From positions 896,561-960,560 of the forward strand of contig NC_065916.1 in the NCBI RefSeq assembly GCF_905147045.1: 64,000 nt of DNA, read 5' to 3'. This stretch comes from Nymphalis io. Its lineage: Eukaryota; Arthropoda; Insecta; Lepidoptera; Nymphalidae. Shown here in pieces: positions 59,431 through 64,000 of this stretch. The position numbers and the translations under genes are program-made. Numbering within the stretch: the first letter of the stretch is position 1; every line of letters begins with the position of its first letter. The notes under the pieces are model-generated. The model had not been told where the DNA came from. It searched no databases and saw nothing but the letters and a program-made list of their open reading frames with translations.

Positions 59431-60264
59431 AAGAAGAAGAAACTTATAAAAACTATTATCCATAAAATAAAAATAAATAACTTTAAAGCAAAACAAAATT
59501 AAACTAAACTAAAAAGTAAATAAATAATGTAAAGATAAAACTGAAAATGAACCGATTTGTGTAGACATTTTCTTTTTAATGGCCCTGATATTATCGTCGA
59601 AGACATCTATAGTATATCTAAAACAGAATCGCTGCATATTATAAATCAAAGTCCCCCGCCGCGTCTGTTTGAACGCGATAAACTCAAAAACTACCGAATG
59701 ATTTTTCATACAGTTTTCATCAATAGATGGACCGATTCGTGTGGAAGGTTTAGGTGTATCATTAATTAATATTTTATGAAAATTGGCTGAAAAATAACGA
59801 TAAATGTTGAAGATGTCGGAAAAAACATGGCGACTGGGAGTTTAACTGACATGTGCCGCGTTAACTATTAGTCATATGTATTATGATATAAATAATATTA
59901 GACCTTTACTTTACCAGAGCGAAGCTAGGAGAGGTAGCTAGTATATAATATACTTAATCGAAGACGATAACGTCAAATGTTTTAAATTCTAATTAATATA
60001 CTCGTGTATATTTCTTGTGATTATCAGCTGAATATTTAAACACATAATAAATTGAATTACGAGATAATTCGAGCCGAATCCTTATTTGAGGTTTCGTATA
60101 AATTTGACATCGAAAACACACTATTTTAATTAAACACACATATCTGTTTTGACAATGAAAACAATATATATATATATATATAACTGTCGATAAAATACAA
60201 TAATGCCAAAATAGAGTAACGTATTTAAGAGATACTGACTATTGCAATAAAACTTTATATATTT

Positions 60265-60505
60265 TTTTATAGTATAGGTAGGCGGACGAGCATATGGGCC
60301 ACCTAATGATAATTGATCACCAACGCCCATAGATATAGGAATTGTAAGAAATTTTAACCATCGCTTACAACGCTAATGCGCCACCAACTTTGGGAACTAA
60401 GATTACCTTGCCCTTTGCCCCTTGTGCCTGTATTTGCACTGGCTCACTAACCCTTTAAACCGAAACACAACAATACCAAGTACTGCTGTTTTGCGGTAGA
60501 TTTCT
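60265..60505 (-). repeat. Repeat D copy
   Basis: Near full-length reverse copy. Repeat K sequence follows from about 60505 to 60650. Confidence 0.8.
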
Positions 60506-60842
60506 TATAATGTCGAGGATAGAGGTAAAAAATAATTATAGTAATTTTTCTCTTCGTGTAAAAAAAGTGTCGCTTGAAATATATGAAATTTTAATGGCGC
60601 TACTGAAGCGTGAATTTCAAGGAACGCGCAACTCTCCACCCCACCCCACGATTAAAGGGCGTGATAAAACATTTTGGAACACCATTAAAAATTAAGATAA
60701 TTAAATGAATTATAAATTAAACATTAATTGGCATAGATACCGTGTATTATAAATACATACATATAATCTAGTCGTATAAATTCAATTCACATTAGCTACA
60801 AATAGTCTACGCACGCAAAAAGGTTTTAATAAATTTGTAAAA

Positions 60843-63800
60843 ATGTTAAAAAATAAATTATATTTGTACGGCAGTGATGATGAAGATCTTAATATCGCAG
60901 CTCACTTACACCTCGGCAAACATATGTTGCAAAAAGTTAAATCATTCGGCGATCGGGTAGCTGTTGTGAGTATATGTTTTGTTATTTGAACGAGCCGTCT
61001 GTCCGATGGTATTTACCGCTAATGTCATAGGAATTATGCGATTATTTTCGTTGTTTAATAATGTTTAATTTCTAGCTACGACATTTTTTTAAATCAGCTT
61101 TTTTTATTGAATAGTTAAGCGGAATGGGACATCTGATGGTAGGTGGTCACCAACGCCAATAGACATTAGCATTGTAACAAATGTTAACCATCAACTACCT
61201 TGAGAACTAAGATGTTATGTCCCTTATGCCTGTAATTACACTGGCTCACTCATCCTTCAAACCGGGACACAACAATACCAAGTATGACAGACGAGATTGC
61301 ACAAAGCCCTACCCCCAGTGGAAACTTTCATCACTGCATTGTTATCACACTAAAGGCTTAAACCTCTGAACCACGTTCCCCACGTTGCGTGATTCGGTGG
61401 ATTATTCACGCTGATGACCACGGACAGTCTCGTACCGCACCAAGCCTCTTCCACTGGTGCGTGTCGGTCTGTGTCGATTAAAAGTAAAGGCAATAGATAG
61501 CGTTAGAAACGAAGTCGATGTGTTTCTTTAAAATGTGCTTGATATATTGAATGTATTTCTAGATTAATGCTGCGACGGACGAACGTATGACATTTAACGA
61601 GCTCGCCCAACAGTCTGTCGATATCGCCCTCTCGCTTGCTCATATTGGCGTTAAAAAGGGAGATATAGTTGCCATATGCAGCTCTAATAGGATGGAATAT
61701 ATACCTATTGCTTTTGGGACCTTATTAGCTGGCGCTGTACTAGCTAACATCAATGGTACCTGTACAGGCTGTAAGTGCCCTCGTCTATTTATTCTAGTAC
61801 TATAAATACGAACCAACCGATTGTCATATAATTTTGCATAGATATTTCAAAATGGCCGCCTCCTTTTAAGTTTTTTTTTTATTTTTAGCTGTGGTTTATT
61901 TTAATTAGCATTTAACCAAAAACTGTTATATAGGTGTATATACCTCGAGAAACTATAATTTCATATAAAGAACATTTTATTAGCAAGATTTTGATTGAAT
62001 ATTAAATTTTTCTACGATAAAAATACATTATATACAACTTTATAAATTAAATGTTTTCAGTGTCACTTTTGCACAGATTAAAATTAGCGCAATCGAAAAT
62101 TTTATTTTGTTCATCGTCTAAATACCAAGAGAACAAAGAAATCATTAAAAGCGACACCGACATTGAGAAGACCATTGTCTTCGACGAACCTGTGGAGGGG
62201 GCGATACATTTTAAAGACTTCTTGAGCCAACACGCGAGTGTCGAGGACTTCGAAGCGACTCCTGTGAACGGATGTGAGGATTTGGCAATTATTTTGTTCA
62301 CATCCGGTACAACTGGCATGCCGAAAGGAGTTAGACATACTCATTACAGCTTCCTGTGCTCCGTCCAGGATCCCTCAATTAGGTACTTTTTTTTTTAATT
62401 GTTATTAAGTAAGCTTACTGGAAATGGGCTACATGGTAAGCATCTACAGTCTAAGCTCATAGAAGTGCCTCGTTGGTCCAGTGGCTAGATATAAGGCCGC
62501 AGACCCGGAGATCCTGGGTTCAATTCCCAGGTCGGGCCAATAAAAAGTTATTGGGAATTTCTGTCAGAAAATTCTCAGTAGCAGTCCGGAGTCTGGAAGT
62601 TGAAAGTGTGTACACTCCCGTGCCTCGGACGTAAGCACGTAGAGTCGTTGTTCCTTCACCTGAACTCTTTTCGGTCGTGTCGGATTGCCGTCCCATCGGA
62701 TTGTGAGAGATATGGAATAGAAAGTGCACCTGTGTTTGCACACACACATGTACACTATAATATCTCCTGCGCAGTTGGCTAATTTCTCTTGAGATTGGCC
62801 GCCGTGGCTGAAAATCAGTCTGGAGGACATTATTATTATTGGCGTTGCAAGAAATTTTAACCATCCCTTACATCATCGATGGATCCCCAACCATGGGAAC
62901 TAAGGTGTTATTACTGGCTGGTATATGTGTTAAATGGAAGGTACGGTACCCAAACGGGCTTGCGAAGCCCTACCACCAAGTAACATACAGTGTCAATAAA
63001 CACATACTAAAATCGTGTGTGTGTCTTTAAAATGAGAACGTGAGAGGTGACGGTTGTAATCACGTGCATAGTGACTTTTTATTAATATATAAACTAGCGC
63101 TTGACTGTTATCACACCTGATGAAAAGTGATGATACAGTCTAAGGTGGAGCGCGCTTGCCTAAAAGATGCCTATTCACTCTTGCCTTAAAGGTACCCATA
63201 TTCTAGGTGGTGGGGAAAACGGAGGTGGGGAAGGTATTCCAGACCTTAGCGGTACGTATCAGAAACGAGGAAGCAAATCGTTTCGTACGTGTCTTACGTA
63301 CATCATAAAATTTTATATATGTTACATAATGTTTGTTACATTTAACAAGTTTAAAAATGTGACATATTTATTTACTTATGTTGTCAGTTTATTATTATTC
63401 TTTTGTATTTTTCTTTATCTGTTTCAGCGCAAACGAAGGTACAGTGTCACTAGGATCCGTGGACCGATCGAATTCTTGCGTTATATTGTTTTCACATCTG
63501 CAAGGGGGTGGGACGATGGTATTGAGTTCTAGTCAAGATGGAGCGCAAATATTTGATATAATACAAAGATATCAGGTGAGAAATGTCTGAAGACTTCTTG
63601 GGATTTAATTTGTGCAATGTTTTAAAGTCAAAATGAAGTGCTTTTCTATATGTAACGTCAAAGGCTTAATATAACTTCTTCCTAAGTGATTTTCGGTCGT
63701 CATCCGCATAGGATGACAGAGTGATAGGGTTTCTCTGATAAGAATTTTAAGTAGCAGTCCAAAGTTTGGATATTTGCAAAGTATACGCTCTCCTGTCTCG

Positions 63801-64000
63801 TTGCACACGTAAACCCAGCATCTGAATTCTCTCGGTCGTGTCAAATTAGCCGTTCCTTCGGATTATGAGATGTAATAGAGACTGCGCCTGCATCTTGCAC
63901 AGTTATCTAGTTTCCTTTCAAAATGGCCGCACAAAATATTTTTCACATTAATTATTAAACAGGTTCGCACCATATCGGCAGCATCCATCTATCCATCTAT
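60843..64000 (+). CDS. AMP-binding enzyme (acyl-CoA synthetase / luciferase-like), 5' part
   Basis: Adenylate-forming enzyme: it activates a carboxylic acid as an acyl-adenylate with ATP, usually then passing it to CoA. Exons 60843-60965, 61563-61770, 62061-62382, 63428-63575 and a partial exon from about 63963 to the window end join in phase, giving about 280 residues, roughly the first half of a typical 540-residue enzyme. The signature ATP-binding loop LFTSGTTGMPKGVRHTH is in exon 3. Exon 2 has the family's N-terminal pattern (MTFNELAQQS, GVKKGDIVAIC, FGTLLAGAVLANIN). The junction after TCTG uses a strong GTAAGT donor. The substrate is not predictable. Several insect paralogues of this type are peroxisomal, but the C-terminus is not in view. 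Confidence 0.9.
61105..61320 (-). repeat. Repeat D copy
   Basis: Reverse, slightly diverged copy in intron 1 of the AMP-binding gene. Confidence 0.75.
61373..61480. repeat. Family F MITE, degraded end
   Basis: CCCACG then TTGCGTGATTCG and GATTATTCAC, with CCACGGACAG, matches the complement of the right end of the 1902-2151 MITE. The other end is lost. Confidence 0.5.
62464..62837 (+). repeat. SINE-C copy, full length
   Basis: Plus-strand copy from the tRNA-like head GTGCCTCGTTGGTCCAGTGG to the (ATT)n tail, in intron 3 of the AMP-binding gene. Confidence 0.88.
62838..62985 (-). repeat. Repeat D fragment
   Basis: Diverged reverse piece starting directly at the SINE-C tail and ending at GCCCTACCACCAAG. 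Confidence 0.6.
63095..63300 (-). repeat. Repeat I copy
   Basis: Blocks ACTAGCGCTTGACTG, CACCTGATGAAAAGTG (reverse of the D/E/H 3' module) and ATCAGAAACGAGGAAGCAAA. A dispersed lepidopteran-type repeat. Confidence 0.55.
63685..63920 (+). repeat. SINE-C, old diverged copy
   Basis: Recognisable by AGTAGCAGTCC, CTCTCGGTCGTGTC and TTCGGATTATGAGA in the family order. Confidence 0.6.

Noticed and set aside
1..64000. CRISPR arrays, bacterial operons, toxin or viral genes
   Set aside because: None seen. The repeats are dispersed eukaryotic SINEs, MITEs and LINE pieces, and coding sequence is spliced.

Overview
The window is eukaryotic nuclear DNA from a lepidopteran, most likely a butterfly. The evidence is an AT-rich background, many short introns with GT/AG borders, a divergent pair of secreted insect-type ferritin genes, a ZAD-type zinc-finger gene, and dense copies of tRNA-headed SINEs with the look of lepidopteran repeats. 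The species cannot be fixed from the sequence alone.

Layout. 1-22176 (+): the last 24 exons of the U5 snRNP helicase Brr2 (SNRNP200), entering the window mid-gene, with introns full of SINEs and other repeats. 22177-28212: repeat-bearing intergenic DNA. 28213-33550 (-): secreted ferritin light-chain homologue. 33551-34300: short shared promoter region. 34301-44286 (+): secreted ferritin heavy-chain homologue, whose 8.2 kb first intron carries an apparently intact Tc1 transposon. 44287-47326: intergenic repeats. 47327-53070 (-): a six-exon ZAD plus ten-finger C2H2 protein. 53923-57345 (-): a small unrecognised gene candidate with an apparent one-base frameshift. 58548-58629 (-): tRNA-Ser(CGA). 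59119-59430: 3' remnant of a non-LTR retrotransposon. 60843-64000 (+): the first exons of an AMP-binding (acyl-CoA synthetase/luciferase-like) enzyme running off the end.

How the parts work together. The two ferritin subunits co-assemble into secreted ferritin. Their genes are head to head, and each mRNA leader carries the same 27-nt iron-responsive element, so both can be under joint translational control by iron. The other genes look functionally independent neighbours.

Repeats. Three SINE families have tRNA-like heads (called A, B and C here). Several further families (D, E, H, I) share a short 3' module. Nested insertions give relative ages, and several short fold-back structures occur at repeat ends. 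No CRISPR, operon-like or clearly new molecular system was seen. The most unusual items are the degenerate ATPase motif in the second Brr2 cassette, the paired identical IREs, and the frameshifted small gene.
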